A DNA stretch of 58,108 nucleotides from Paulinella micropora (GCA_009731375.1 BJOX01000082.1:630106-688213); one strand, 5' to 3'. Positions 1-17,643 are shown, counted from the stretch's first letter. Notes: generated by a model from the sequence alone, not told the origin. Program-made: numbers and translations.

Positions 1-58
<58 letters not shown>

Positions 59-61
59 CTA

Positions 62-154
<93 letters not shown>

Positions 155-202
155 TACATCCTATCTATCTATCTTGTTATAGGTGATGGATGGCGTAGAG
201 AC

Positions 203-274
<72 letters not shown>

Positions 275-275
275 A

Positions 276-315
<40 letters not shown>

Positions 316-340
316 CTACATACACACACATCCTATCTAT
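1..340. repeat. Mixed CT, TATC, TA and CA microsatellites
   Basis: The window opens with CT dinucleotides, followed by TATC, CA and TA runs. No gene is visible; the apparent reading frames are repeat translations such as LSLSLS and YIYIYI. Confidence 0.97.
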
Positions 341-360
341 CTATCTTGTTTATCATGCTT

Positions 361-551
361 CCCAGCTCGCTACCCAGTCGCCAATTGGCGGCCGGGTGGA
401 ATGGATGCCTATGTCTTCGGATATGCAGAGCTGATAGACCAAACATATCTATCTATCCCAGCCCGCTACCCAGTCGCCGATTGGCGGCCGGGTGGAATGA
501 ATGCCTATATCTTCGGATATGCAGAGCTGATAGACCAAACAAATCTATCTT
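361..551. repeat. Tandem pair of an ~80-bp unit within TATC repeats
   Basis: Two nearly identical blocks (about 361-443 and 460-541) begin in CCCAGC and end in GATAGACCAAACA. They differ by a few substitutions and are separated by a short TATC tract. It is a local tandem duplication with no coding signal. Confidence 0.8.
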
Positions 552-639
552 GTGATATAGGTGATGGTTGGCTTAGAGACACCTAGGTCGGCTGAGGAAC
601 TCCCTACTGATGGACTTATCTTCACTCCAGAACAGCTAT

Positions 640-739
640 TGGTATAGATAGACAGATAGATAGATAGATAGATTAGATGGATGGATGGATGGATGGATGG
701 GTGGGTGGGTGGATGCATGGATGGATGGATGGATGGATG

Positions 740-795
<56 letters not shown>

Positions 796-862
796 TAGAT
801 AGAAGGAACTACCTACTGATGGACTCATCTTCACTCCTGCACAGCTATTGGAATAGATAGAC

Positions 863-920
<58 letters not shown>

Positions 921-970
921 GTGGGTAGGTAGGTAGATAGATGGATAGATAGATAGATAGATAGATATAT
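640..970. repeat. GATA/GATG microsatellite
   Basis: Long GATA arrays are interrupted by GGAT runs and a short unique spacer (about 805-855) that recurs at 1877-1912 and in part at 590-640. The spacer begins GGAACTACCTACTGATGGAC. Confidence 0.95.
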
Positions 971-1515
971 GAAATATCGACTAATGTCAGAAAAAAGGAG
1001 CTTCTGATTTCGTCAACCAGGAAGTCTGTGGGTAAAATTTTAACCCGATGCCCAGCTAAGCCGTGATGTTTGCACGGAAGGGACTGATACAGGCAATACC
1101 AAAGCTCCCTAGTACCAGGCGGGGCCAGGGCTCGTTCCATAAGCGCCCCTTGCAGAACGAGCTCCCACCTCCATTACAGAGGACCCAGTAAGCAGATGGA
1201 GTTTCGAGACTGTTCGACAGTCTAGTATAAACCGACAGAGCACTGTGGGTTTTATTCCGGGCTCAACAAGCGAGAAAGGGCACCCTGAGGGAACAGGATT
1301 GTGCTTCCCGTCGCTATTTCGGCATGTGACTTATAGGCGTATGGCTAGGCACACATAAGGCACCCCACCACGGGCCCAGCACACCCACACCATCCCCTAA
1401 TTCTCTGTCTGTCGACAGATGGCACCCATTTCAAAAAACCAAGCCCAAGGGAGGGTCAGTGACACCTCAAGTGGCCTTGGTTCACTCCGTGGAGTAAGTG
1501 ATGAGATCAACTGAT
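971..1515 (+). repeat. Dispersed repeat A, full copy
   Basis: This 545-bp block starts at GAAATATCGACTAATGTC and ends next to GATGAGATCAACTGAT. Similar copies lie at 1516-1804, 2022-2073, 6063-6308 (reverse), 9173-9417, 11819-12227, 12651-12777 (reverse), 12772-13313 (reverse) and 15382-15470 (reverse). It has no clear terminal inverted repeats and no convincing coding frame. It may be a non-autonomous transposable element or a long satellite-associated unit; the class is unknown. Confidence 0.8.
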
Positions 1516-1803
1516 GAAATATCGACTAATGTCAGAAAAAAGGAGCTTCTGATTTCGTCAACCAGGAAGTCTGTGGGTAAAATTTTAACCCGTTGGCCAG
1601 CTAAGCCGTGATGTTTGCACGGAAGGGACTGATACAGGCAATACCAAATCTCCCTAGTACCAGGTGGGGCCAGGGCTCGTTCCATAAGCGCCCCTTGCAG
1701 AACGAGCTCCCACCTCCATTACAGAGGACCCAGTAAGCAGATGGAGTTTCGAGACTGTTCGACAGTCTAGTATAAACCGACAGAGCACTGTGGGTTTTAT
1801 TCC

Positions 1804-1804
<1 letters not shown>
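1516..1804 (+). repeat. Dispersed repeat A, truncated tandem copy
   Basis: This copy follows the full copy directly. It is cut at the point where the full copy reads TTTTATTCC, and then runs into a GATA array. Confidence 0.8.
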
Positions 1805-2440
<636 letters not shown>

Positions 2441-2678
2441 GTATGTATGTATGTATGTATGTATGTATGTATGTATGCATGTATGTATGCATGTATGTAT
2501 GCATGTATGTATGTATGTATGTATGTATGTATGTATGCATGTATGTATGTAATGTATGTAATGTATGTATGTATGTATGTATGTATGTATGTATGTATGC
2601 ATGCATGCATGCATGCATGCATGTATGCATGCATGTATGTATGTATGTATGTATGTATGTATGTATGTATGTATGTCG

Positions 2679-2710
<32 letters not shown>

Positions 2711-2772
2711 TGTATGTATGTATGTATGTATGTATGCATGTATGTACGTATGTATATATGTATGTATATATG

Positions 2773-2806
<34 letters not shown>

Positions 2807-3333
2807 TGTTGATAGGAATACAGCGGCCAAGATGAAAATGCACCACTGTACGTTGTATTATACATATATATATATACATACATACATATATATATATACA
2901 CTTGTATACATACATGCTTACTACATAAATACAGACATTCATACGTACATAGATACATGCATACAAGATGAAAATGCACCGCTGTACGTTGTATTATACA
3001 TATACATATACATACATATATATATATATATATGTATATAATATATATATAAATATATATATATATATTATATATATATATATATGTATATATATATACT
3101 TGTATACATGCATGCTTACTACATAAATACAGACATTCATACGTACATACATACATGCATACAAGTTGAAAATACACCACTGTACGTTGTATTATACATA
3201 TACATATACACACATATATATATATATATATATTTATACTTGTATACATACATGCTTACTACATAAATACAGACATTCATACGTACATACATACATGCAT
3301 ACAAGATGAAAATGCACCACTGTACGTTGTATT

Positions 3334-3383
<50 letters not shown>

Positions 3384-3736
3384 TTGTATATATACACATA
3401 AATACAGGCATTCATTATATATATATATATACATATATATATACATGCTTTCATACATACATGCTTATATACATATACATAAATGCAGACATACATACAT
3501 ACATACATACATACTTTCATACGTACGTACATACATTCATACGTACGTACATACATTCATACGTACATACATACATACATACATACATACATACATACAT
3601 ACCTACAAAATGGAAATGCACCAGTGTACGTTGTATTATACATAAATGTATACATACTTATATACATACATGCTTATATGCATACATAAATACAGACATT
3701 CATGCGTACACTTACTACATAAATATTGACATTCAT

Positions 3737-3768
<32 letters not shown>

Positions 3769-3926
3769 CATCCTTGTATACATATATGCTTAAATACATA
3801 CATAAATGCAGACATTCATACATACATACATACATATCTACATACATACATACATACATACATACATGCATGCATACATACATACATAAATACATACATA
3901 CATACATACATAAATACATACATACA

Positions 3927-3957
<31 letters not shown>

Positions 3958-4351
3958 CTACAAGATGGAAATGCACCAGTGTACGTTGTATTATACATAA
4001 ATATATACATACTTATATGCATACATGCTTATATGCATACATACATACAGACATTCATACGTATATAGATACATGTCACTCAAGATACAAATGCACCACT
4101 GTACCTTGTGTTATACATATATACATACATACATACATACATACATACATACATACGTACGTACGTACATACATTCATACGTACGTACATACTTTCATAC
4201 GTACGTACATACGTTCATACGTACATACATACATACATACATACATACATACATACGTACATACATACACACATACATACATACATACATATCTATAAGA
4301 TGAAAATGCACCACTGTACGTAGTATTATACATACATACATACATATATAA

Positions 4352-4383
<32 letters not shown>

Positions 4384-4860
4384 ACTTGTATACATACATG
4401 CTTACTACATAAATACAGACATTCATACGTACATACAGACATGCATACAAGATGAAAATGCACCACTGTACGTTGTATTATACACATATGCATACATGCT
4501 TATATACATACATAAACACAGACACACATACACACATACATACATACATACATACATACACATACATACATACATACATACATACATACATACATACATA
4601 CATACACACACAGATGAAAATGCACCATTGTACGTAGTATACAGCATGTACATATGCATATACATATACATGCATGTTTATATACATACATAAATACAGA
4701 CAGCATGCATACATACATACATACATACATATATGCATACATACATACATACATACATACATACATACATACGTACATACATACATACATACATATTATA
4801 GATATGTGGCTGTACGCGAGTGTATGACGTGACATACACTATCTACCATATACATACATA
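2441..4860. repeat. ATGT/ACAT and TA microsatellites with a recurring ~30-bp spacer
   Basis: The block is mostly ATGT, then ACAT and TA runs. A spacer starting GATGAAAATGCACCACTGTA and continuing through a TTGTATTATACAT tail recurs about ten times, near 2831, 2968, 3166, 3306, 3608, 3964, 4083, 4300, 4452 and 4614. A second spacer, CTTACTACATAAATACAGAC, accompanies several of them. This is a higher-order repeat, not a gene. Confidence 0.9.
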
Positions 4861-4862
4861 CA

Positions 4863-4893
<31 letters not shown>

Positions 4894-4949
4894 TTATAGG
4901 TATGTAGCTGTACGGGGTAGAGTGTATGATGTAAGCGCAGGGCGTCGTT

Positions 4950-4956
4950 TCTATGG

Positions 4957-5002
<46 letters not shown>

Positions 5003-5058
5003 AATTTGTTGGTTGGTTGGTTGGTTGGTTGGTTGATTGGTTGATTGATTGATTGATT

Positions 5059-5145
<87 letters not shown>

Positions 5146-5286
5146 GGACAGATAGATGGACAGATAGATGGACAGATAGATGGACAGATAGATGGGATGG
5201 ATGGGATGGATGGATGGGATGGATGGATGGATGGATGGATGGATGGACGGATGGACGGACGCATGGATGGATGGATGGATAGATAC

Positions 5287-5355
<69 letters not shown>

Positions 5356-5366
5356 AAGATAGAAAG

Positions 5367-5437
<71 letters not shown>

Positions 5438-5440
5438 GGC
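4950..5440. repeat. TTGA, TTGG, GATA and GGAT tetranucleotide arrays
   Basis: Adjacent pure arrays switch from TTGA to TTGG to GATA to GGAT and back to GATA. Nothing else is visible. Confidence 0.95.
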
Positions 5441-5459
5441 GTCGCCTCTATGGTACTGT

Positions 5460-5633
5460 TACGTGTATGTATGTATGTATGTATGTATGTATGTATGTAT
5501 GTATGTACATATGTACGTACGTACGTACACGTACGTATGTACGTACGTACGTACACGTACGTACGTACGTACGTAGGTATGTATGTATGTATGTGTGTAT
5601 GTATGTATGTATGTATGTATGTATACGTAGTGA

Positions 5634-5686
<53 letters not shown>

Positions 5687-5742
5687 CAGGTCCCGGGGGG
5701 CAATACCATGGCTTTGCAGGCAAAGATGGAACGGTCTATCTC

Positions 5743-5790
<48 letters not shown>

Positions 5791-5834
5791 CTATCTATCT
5801 ATTCTTTTCTTTTCTTTTTCTTTTTCTTTGCTTT

Positions 5835-5874
<40 letters not shown>

Positions 5875-5990
5875 TTCTTTCTTTCTTTCTTTCTTTTCTT
5901 TTCTTCTATCTATCTATCTATCTATCTATCTCTATCTACCTACCTACCTACCTACCTACCTACCTACCTAGCTATCCATCCATCCATCCA

Positions 5991-6062
<72 letters not shown>
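5460..6062. repeat. ATGT/ACGT, TATC and TTTC microsatellites
   Basis: ATGT and ACGT runs (5460-5635) are followed by TATC arrays with a short unique island (5685-5733) and a TTTC-rich tract (5800-5907). Confidence 0.95.
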
Positions 6063-6063
<1 letters not shown>

Positions 6064-6307
6064 ACAGTCTCGAAACTCCATCTGCTTACTGGGCCCTCTG
6101 TAATGGAGGTGGGAGCTCGTTCTGCAAGGGGCGCTTATGGAACGAGCCCTGGCCCCGCCTGGTACTAGGGAGCTTTGGTATCGCCTGTATCAGTCCCTTC
6201 CGTGCAAACATCACGGCTTAGCTGGGCATCGGGTTAATACTTTACCCACAGACTTCCTTGGTTGACGAAATCAGAAGCTCCTTTTTTCTGACATTAGTCG
6301 ATATCTC

Positions 6308-6308
<1 letters not shown>
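6063..6308 (-). repeat. Dispersed repeat A, partial reverse copy
   Basis: This is the reverse complement of the first ~245 bp of repeat A, embedded between TATC arrays. Confidence 0.8.
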
Positions 6309-6392
<84 letters not shown>

Positions 6393-6546
6393 CTATCTAT
6401 CTATCCACCTACCTACCTACCTACCTACCTACCTATCTATCTATCTATCTATTCATTCCTCATTCACTCCATTGATTCATGCATTTATTGGTGATGTGGA
6501 TCTTTTATATATATATATATATACATATTTGTATGATGTGGATCTT

Positions 6547-6581
<35 letters not shown>

Positions 6582-6610
6582 TGGAATTCGGTACAGGCTG
6601 TCGCAGTGAA

Positions 6611-6659
<49 letters not shown>

Positions 6660-6674
6660 CTTCTTCCTTCTTCT

Positions 6675-6706
<32 letters not shown>

Positions 6707-6781
6707 TTCTTCTTCTTCTTCTTCCTTCTTCTTCTTCTTCTTCTTCTTCTTCTTCTTCTTCTTCTTCTTCTTCTTCTTCTT

Positions 6782-6864
<83 letters not shown>

Positions 6865-7530
6865 NNNNNNNNNNNNNNNNNNNNNNNNNNNNNNNNNNNN
6901 NNNNNNNNNNNNNNNNNNNNNNNNNNNNNNNNNNNNNNNNNNNNNNNNNNNNNNNNNNNNNNNNNNNNNNNNNNNNNNNNNNNNNNNNNNNNNNNNNNNN
7001 NNNNNNNNNNNNNNNNNNNNNNNNNNNNNNNNNNNNNNNNNNNNNNNNNNNNNNNNNNNNNNNNNNNNNNNNNNNNNNNNNNNNNNNNNNNNNNNNNNNN
7101 NNNNNNNNNNNNNNNNNNNNNNNNNNNNNNNNNNNNNNNNNNNNNNNNNNNNNNNNNNNNNNNNNNNNNNNNNNNNNNNNNNNNNNNNNNNNNNNNNNNN
7201 NNNNNNNNNNNNNNNNNNNNNNNNNNNNNNNNNNNNNNNNNNNNNNNNNNNNNNNNNNNNNNNNNNNNNNNNNNNNNNNNNNNNNNNNNNNNNNNNNNNN
7301 NNNNNNNNNNNNNNNNNNNNNNNNNNNNNNNNNNNNNNNNNNNNNNNNNNNNNNNNNNNNNNNNNNNNNNNNNNNNNNNNNNNNNNNNNNNNNNNNNNNN
7401 NNNNNNNNNNNNNNNNNNNNNNNNNNNNNNNNNNNNNNNNNNNNNNNNNNNNNNNNNNNNNNNNNNNNNNNNNNNNNNNNNNNNNNNNNNNNNNNNNNNN
7501 NNNNNNNNNNNNNNNNNNNNNNNNNNNNNN

Positions 7531-7604
<74 letters not shown>
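6309..7604. repeat. TATC, TA, CT, TTC, TAC and GA microsatellites around a large gap
   Basis: TATC is followed by two TA tracts, then CT, TTC and TAC runs ending in the assembly gap 6865-7530. GA repeats resume at 7531. The gap size and content are unknown. Confidence 0.95.
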
Positions 7605-7608
<4 letters not shown>

Positions 7609-7671
7609 AGCTGTGTGTTTTGATAGCGGACCGATGGGTGGACTTCTTCGAAAAGCACGATAAGTAAAGAC

Positions 7672-7672
7672 A

Positions 7673-7737
<65 letters not shown>

Positions 7738-7788
7738 GTCTCTCTGTCTATCTTATCTGTCTGTCTATCTACCTACCTATCTATATAC

Positions 7789-7847
<59 letters not shown>

Positions 7848-7883
7848 CCTATCTACCTACCTATCTATCTATCTATCTATCTG

Positions 7884-7928
<45 letters not shown>

Positions 7929-7975
7929 ATATATATATATATATATATATCTACCTACCTATCCATCTATCCATA

Positions 7976-8024
<49 letters not shown>

Positions 8025-8025
8025 G

Positions 8026-8081
<56 letters not shown>

Positions 8082-8160
8082 CCTATCTACCTATCTACCT
8101 ATCTATATCAATATCTATCCATCTATCCATCTATCCATCTATCTATCCATCTATCTATCC

Positions 8161-8224
<64 letters not shown>
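7672..8224. repeat. TATC microsatellite
   Basis: Nearly pure TATC with CTAC and TCCA interruptions. No gene is visible. Confidence 0.97.
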
Positions 8225-8225
<1 letters not shown>

Positions 8226-8274
8226 GGTATACCTTTGTCGGGACAGTTGCGGCGGCTCGTGTTGACGCAGGTGT

Positions 8275-8324
<50 letters not shown>

Positions 8325-8551
8325 GTATGGGGTATGAAGTATGGGGTATGGGGTATGGGGTGTGAGGTATGGGGTATGGGGTATGGGGTATGGGGTATGA
8401 GGTATGGGGTATGGTGTATGAGGGTATGGGGTATGGGGTATGTGGTATGGTGTATGGGGTATGGGGTATGAGGTATGGGGTATGGCGTATGGGGTATGGT
8501 ATATATATATATATCATATTATATATATATATAATATTATATATATATATA

Positions 8552-8599
<48 letters not shown>

Positions 8600-8731
8600 G
8601 GGACAGATGCGGCGGCTCGTGTTGACGCAGGTGTGTGTATATATATATGTATATATATATATAATATAAATATTATATATATATTATGTATATATATATA
8701 AACATATATATATGTATACATATATATACAT

Positions 8732-8779
<48 letters not shown>

Positions 8780-8798
8780 TTGTCGGAACAGTTGCGAC

Positions 8799-8849
<51 letters not shown>

Positions 8850-8863
8850 CGGANNNNNNNNNN

Positions 8864-8898
<35 letters not shown>

Positions 8899-8935
8899 TT
8901 GTCGGAACAGTTGTGGCGGCTCGTGTTGACGCAGG

Positions 8936-8940
<5 letters not shown>
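8225..8940. repeat. TA tracts with a recurring TTTGTCGGGACAG spacer and a GGTATG minisatellite
   Basis: A ~40-bp spacer containing TTTGTCGGGACAG and GGCTCGTGTTGACGCAGG occurs at 8234-8272, 8593-8631 and 8897-8936, with shortened forms near 8778 and 8845. The intervals are TA runs. Positions 8330-8500 are a GGTATG hexamer minisatellite. A 10-N gap lies at 8854-8863. Confidence 0.88.
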
Positions 8941-10550
<1,610 letters not shown>

Positions 10551-10990
10551 TATGTTTAATCTATGGGCGTGGCTTAGCTTGAAAAGCCATTGCCTCCTAT
10601 ACTACCCCCGGACAAGAGCTTTCAGCACCGGCCAAGCTGCACACCAACCACTGTCTCGCTGTGGTTGGTGTCTGTGCTCAGTTCAAGCCGAAAGGTAGCC
10701 GAGCCCTTTTGAACTATACGGGACAACACTAGAATGATAATCCATCCCGTAAGCGGGCGGACCCTGTTCTTGTTGTTCCAGCCAGGGTGAGATGAGATGA
10801 GATGAGAGATGAGATGAGATGAGATGAGGTGAGGTGAGAATGATATGAGATGAGATGAGATGAAGATGAGATGAGATGAGAGGAGAGGAGAGGAGAGATG
10901 AAATGAGATGAGAACACTCCCCAGGAGCGCGTGCCCTAAGGAGATGATGTCACACGCAAGTCGAGGTTTCAGGAGTTCACGCTCGTTGTG
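10551..10990 (+). repeat. Dispersed repeat B
   Basis: This repeat starts near TTTAATCTATGGGCGTGGCT and ends near GTCGAGGTTTCAGGAGTTCA. A GATGA pentamer microsatellite (about 10790-10910) sits inside it. A reverse copy without the microsatellite lies at 13310-13560. A-box-like and B-box-like pol III motifs are present but too far apart for a tRNA-derived SINE promoter, so the class is left open. Confidence 0.7.
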
Positions 10991-11809
10991 AGTTACCTTC
11001 TACAACCCCGACTTCATCAACCCTTTGCATCACGCCCCGACTTCATCAGCCATGGTCAGGAGTTGGTTGCCTGTTTAGCCCTTGCGCTGCGCGCGATTAA
11101 CGGCGGACACAAAATCGTCATTGTAGGAGATAGTTAGATCTGAACCCCAGGCTGAGTTGCCAGTGGCAGAGACCGTCTCCAGNNNNNNNNNNNNNNNNNN
11201 NNNNNNNNNNNNNNNNNNNNNNNNNNNNNNNNNNNNNNNNNNNNNNNNNNNNNNNNNNNNNNNNNNNNNNNNNNNNNNNNNNNNNNNNNNNNNNNNNNNN
11301 NNNNNNNNNNNNNNNNNNNNNNNNNNNNNNNNNNNNNNNNNNNNNNNNNNNNNNNNNNNNNNNNNNNNNNNNNNNNNNNNNNNNNNNNNNNNNNNNNNNN
11401 NNNNNNNNNNNNNNNNNNNNNNNNNNNNNNNNNNNNNNNNNNNNNNNNNNNNNNNNNNNNNNNNNNNNNNNNNNNNNNNNNNNNNNNNNNNNNNNNNNNN
11501 NNNNNNNNNNNNNNNNNNNNNNNNNNNNNNNNNNNNNNNNNNNNNNNNNNNNNNNNNNNNNNNNNNNNNNNNNNNNNNNNNNNNNNNNNNNNNNNNNNNN
11601 NNNNNNNNNNNNNNNNNNNNNNNNNNNNNNNNNNNNNNNNNNNNNNNNNNNNNNNNNNNNNNNNNNNNNNNNNNNNNNNNNNNNNNNNNNNNNNNNNNNN
11701 NNNNNNNNNNNNNNNNNNNNNNNNNNNNNNNNNNNNNNNNNNNNNNNNNNNNNNNNNNNNNNNNNNNNNNNNNNNNNNNNNNNNNNNNNNNNNNNNNNNN
11801 NNNNNNNNN
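10991..11809. other. Short unique stretch and 627-N gap
   Basis: Positions 10991-11182 are non-repetitive with no recognisable gene. Positions 11183-11809 are an assembly gap. Confidence 0.9.
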
Positions 11810-11818
11810 TAGATAGAT

Positions 11819-12224
11819 GAAATATCGACTAATGTCAGAAAAAAGGAGCTTCTGATTTCGTCAACCAGGAAGTCTGTGGGTAAAGTATTAACCCGATGCC
11901 CAGCTAAGCCGTGATGTTTGCACGGAAGGGACTGATACAGGCAATACCAAAGCTCCCTAGTACCAGGCGGGGCCAGGGCTCGTTCCATAAAGCGCCCCTT
12001 GCAGAACGAGCTCCCACCTCCATTACAGAGGGCCCAGTAAGCAGATGGAGTTTCGAGACTGTGACATCGACAGTCTAGTATAAACCGACAGCGCACTATG
12101 GGTTTTATTCCAGACTCAACAAGCGAGAAAGGGCACCCTGAGGGAACAGGATTGTGCTTCCCGTCGCTATTTCGGCATGCGACTTATAGGCGTATGGCTA
12201 GGCACACATAAGGCACCCCACCAC

Positions 12225-12227
<3 letters not shown>
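11819..12227 (+). repeat. Dispersed repeat A, partial copy
   Basis: This copy covers the first three quarters of repeat A and stops at a GATA array where the full copy continues. Confidence 0.8.
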
Positions 12228-12299
<72 letters not shown>

Positions 12300-12369
12300 A
12301 AGATAGATAGATAGAGAGTGCCTCCTCCTTCTGCAGCCTCATCTCTTTCTGTAATACTATGCAAGATAA

Positions 12370-12421
<52 letters not shown>

Positions 12422-12442
12422 ATATATAAATAGATAGGTAGG

Positions 12443-12507
<65 letters not shown>

Positions 12508-12552
12508 TCAGCACCTCCTTCTGCAGCCTCATCTCTTTCTCTAATACTATGC

Positions 12553-12598
<46 letters not shown>

Positions 12599-12601
12599 TA
12601 C

Positions 12602-12643
<42 letters not shown>

Positions 12644-12650
12644 GTAGGTG
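12228..12650. repeat. GATA arrays with a 48-bp spacer repeated twice
   Basis: A spacer beginning near CTTCTGCAGCCTCATCTCTT lies at about 12318-12366 and 12510-12557. A reverse copy lies at 14394-14440. The rest is GATA. Confidence 0.85.
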
Positions 12651-13313
12651 GTTGACGAAATCAGAAGCTCCTTTTTTCTGATATTAGTCGATATTTCATC
12701 TATCTATCTATCTATCTGGACTTCCTTGGTTGACGAAATCAGAAGCTCCTTTTTTCTGACATAAGTCGATATCTCATCAGTTGATCTCATCACTTACTCC
12801 ACGGAGTGAACCAAGGCGCACTTGAGGTGTCACTGACCCTCCCTTGGGCTTGGTTTTTTGAAATGGGTGCCATCTGTCGACAGACAGAGAATTAGGGGAT
12901 GGTGTGGGTGTGCTGGGCCCGTGGTGGGGTGCCTTATGTGTGCCTAGCCATACGCCTACGATTCACATGCCGAAATAGCGACGGGAAGCACAATCCTGTT
13001 CCCTCAGGGTGCCCTTTCTCAATTGTTGAGCCCGGAATAAAACCCACAGTGCTCTGTCGGTTTATACTAGACTGTCGACAGTCTCGAAATTCCATCTGCT
13101 TACTGGGTCCTCTGTAATGGAGGTTGGAGCTCGTTCTGCAAGGGGCGCTTATGGAACGAGCACTGGCCCCGCCTGGTACTAGGGAGATTTGGTATCGCCT
13201 GTATCAGTCCCCTCCGTGCAAACATCACGGCTTAGCTGGGCATCGGGTTAATACTTTACCCACAGACTTCCTTGGTTGACGAAATCAGAAGCTCCTTTTT
13301 TCTGACATTAGCG
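12651..13313 (-). repeat. Dispersed repeat A, reverse full copy plus two fragments
   Basis: A full reverse copy (12772-13313) is preceded by two short reverse fragments (12651-12705 and 12717-12777). The tandem arrangement mirrors that at 971-1804. Confidence 0.8.
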
Positions 13314-13560
13314 TGAACTCCTGAAACCTCGACTTGATACCGACATCATCTCCTTAGGGCACACGCTCCTGGGGAGTGTTCTAGTGTTGTCCCGTATAGT
13401 TCAAAAGGGCTCGGCTACCTTTCGGCTTGAACTGGGCACAGACACCAACCACAGCGAGACAGTGGTTGGTGTGCAGCTTGGCCGGTGCTGAAAGTTCTTG
13501 TCCGGGGGTAGTATAGGAGGCAATGGCTTTTCAAGCTAAGCCACGCCCATAGATTAAACA
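13310..13560 (-). repeat. Dispersed repeat B, reverse copy
   Basis: This is the reverse complement of 10551-10990 without the internal GATGA microsatellite. It abuts repeat A directly. Confidence 0.75.
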
Positions 13561-13642
13561 TTAAACATATCTATCTATCTATCTATGTATCCTTCTACCT
13601 ACCTACCTACCTATCTATCTATCAGATAGATAGATAGATAAA

Positions 13643-13761
13643 TGAGATGTCGCAAAGGAATGTAGTCCTTGCAAAGGAACGCAGTTTCACATCAAACAAT
13701 AATTTGTGTACTGTGCATGTGTCCGGGATGGGAATCACGGGTAGACTGTGTTCTGGAAAAA
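13643..13761 (+). repeat. Dispersed repeat C, fragment
   Basis: The block starts GATGTCGCAAAGGAATGTAG and ends in a gap (13762-13927). Reverse copies are at 16403-16466 and 17176-17287. Confidence 0.75.
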
Positions 13762-13927
13762 NNNNNNNNNNNNNNNNNNNNNNNNNNNNNNNNNNNNNNN
13801 NNNNNNNNNNNNNNNNNNNNNNNNNNNNNNNNNNNNNNNNNNNNNNNNNNNNNNNNNNNNNNNNNNNNNNNNNNNNNNNNNNNNNNNNNNNNNNNNNNNN
13901 NNNNNNNNNNNNNNNNNNNNNNNNNNN

Positions 13928-13987
<60 letters not shown>

Positions 13988-14008
13988 GTAGGTAGGAAGG
14001 TAGGTAGG

Positions 14009-14083
<75 letters not shown>

Positions 14084-14111
14084 GTAGGTAGGTAGGTAGG
14101 TAGATAGATAG

Positions 14112-14146
<35 letters not shown>

Positions 14147-14171
14147 GTAGGTAGGTAGGTAGGTAGGTAGG

Positions 14172-14232
<61 letters not shown>

Positions 14233-14240
14233 CGATCGAC

Positions 14241-14292
<52 letters not shown>

Positions 14293-14308
14293 CGATAGAT
14301 AGACAGAC

Positions 14309-14392
<84 letters not shown>

Positions 14393-14523
14393 TTTGCATA
14401 GTATTAGAAAAAGAGATGAGGCTGCAGGAAGAGGAAGCACTTAATCTAGAAGGTGTGTATATATGTATGTATGTTTGTATGTATGCATGCATGTATGTAT
14501 TGTATGTATGTATGCATGTTTTT

Positions 14524-14557
<34 letters not shown>

Positions 14558-14679
14558 TGTATGTATGTATGTATGTATGTATGTATGTATGCATGTATGC
14601 ATGTATGCATGTATGTATGTATGTATGCATGTTTGTATGCATGTATGTATGCATGTATGTATGTATGCATGCATGCATG

Positions 14680-14715
<36 letters not shown>

Positions 14716-14741
14716 TGTATGTATGTATGTATATATGTATG

Positions 14742-14775
<34 letters not shown>

Positions 14776-14837
14776 TGTATGTGTGTATGCATGTATGTAT
14801 GTATGTATGTATGTATGTATGTATGTATGCATGCATG

Positions 14838-14871
<34 letters not shown>

Positions 14872-15029
14872 TGTATGTATGCATGCATGCATGCATGCAT
14901 GCATGTATGTATGTATGTATGTATGTATGTATGTATGCATGTATGTATGTATGTATGTATGTATGTATGTATGTATGTATGTACGTACGTACGTACGTAC
15001 GTATCTATGTATGTATGTATGTATGTATG

Positions 15030-15061
<32 letters not shown>

Positions 15062-15080
15062 TGTATGTATGTATGTATGT
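13928..15080. repeat. GATA and ATGT microsatellites
   Basis: GATA with GGTA blocks (13928-14340) is followed by TATC, a 47-bp reverse spacer (14394-14440), then ATGT with scattered GCATGC (14455-15080). Confidence 0.95.
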
Positions 15081-16402
<1,322 letters not shown>

Positions 16403-16464
16403 AAATTATTGTTTGATGTGAAACTGCGTTCCTTTGCAAGGACTACATTCCTTTGCGACATCTC

Positions 16465-16499
<35 letters not shown>

Positions 16500-16522
16500 C
16501 ATCTATCTATCCATCTATCTCC

Positions 16523-16558
<36 letters not shown>

Positions 16559-16567
16559 CCCTCCCTC

Positions 16568-16598
<31 letters not shown>

Positions 16599-16601
16599 CT
16601 T

Positions 16602-16650
<49 letters not shown>

Positions 16651-17287
16651 CTTTTTCTTCAAACCCCTTGGAGAAGATTTTGCTCATGTCCACCCTCACG
16701 AAGATCCTTCGAGCCTCCTCGAAAAGAAGAGTCCAAAAGTGCACGTCCATCCGGACTATAAGTCACAACCCGGCATTGTCAACCCGGATTCCACCCACAG
16801 TGTTGACGCCGAGACATACTCTCATTTCGTCCAAGAAGTGCCCCGAAAGAACCAATCGAAAGAAGAAAGCACCTGATTTTGCCATCAACACCAAGCGTAT
16901 GGAAAGACATTGAAGAACTCTAATCCGCCCTCCCTCTCATCCTCCCCTTCTCTCTCATCCTGCATTCCGTCATAGCCGTCCAGTGTTGCATAGCCCGGGC
17001 TAGGTCCCTTCGGGGGTTTAGGCCTTTACACAATGTCATCATTGTAGCTTGCGCAAGCTTACGGTGCTCAAAACACTTGGACTAACGGCTTCCTTTTCTT
17101 TCTCTTCTTCCTTATCCTCCCACTCTCCATTCCTAGATTGCCTTTTTCTTCAACGTCCTTCCTCCTCTTCTTTTTCCAGAACACAGTCTACCCGTGATTC
17201 CCATCCCGGACACATGCACAGTACACAAATTATTGTTTGATGTGAAACTGCGTTCCTTTGCAAGGACTACATTCCTTTGCGACATCT
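16403..17287 (-). repeat. Dispersed repeat C, reverse copies with a longer unique body
   Basis: A fragment at 16403-16466 and a longer segment to 17287 share the end sequence with 13643-13761. Positions 16650-17175 are non-repetitive within this window. I looked for coding sequence there and found no convincing frame, so a degraded transposable element is the likeliest reading. Confidence 0.55.
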
Positions 17288-17288
17288 C

Positions 17289-17354
<66 letters not shown>

Positions 17355-17389
17355 GAAGGAGGTGATCGTGGTCCTGCGATCAATGCTGC

Positions 17390-17474
<85 letters not shown>

Positions 17475-17522
17475 GAAGGAGGTGATCGAGGTCCTGCGAT
17501 CAATCCTGCACTTGCTGGTACA

Positions 17523-17581
<59 letters not shown>

Positions 17582-17588
17582 ATCTATA

Positions 17589-17643
<55 letters not shown>

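Noticed and set aside
2443-4860. CRISPR-like array
   Set aside because: Spacers are not unique, repeat lengths vary and the intervals are microsatellites in eukaryotic DNA.
6581-7673. Frames crossing the 6865-7530 gap
   Set aside because: They consist of low-complexity sequence joined by undefined residues.
16650-17175. Reverse transcriptase fragment
   Set aside because: A few coding-looking words appear on both strands but stops interrupt every frame and no RT motif is present.
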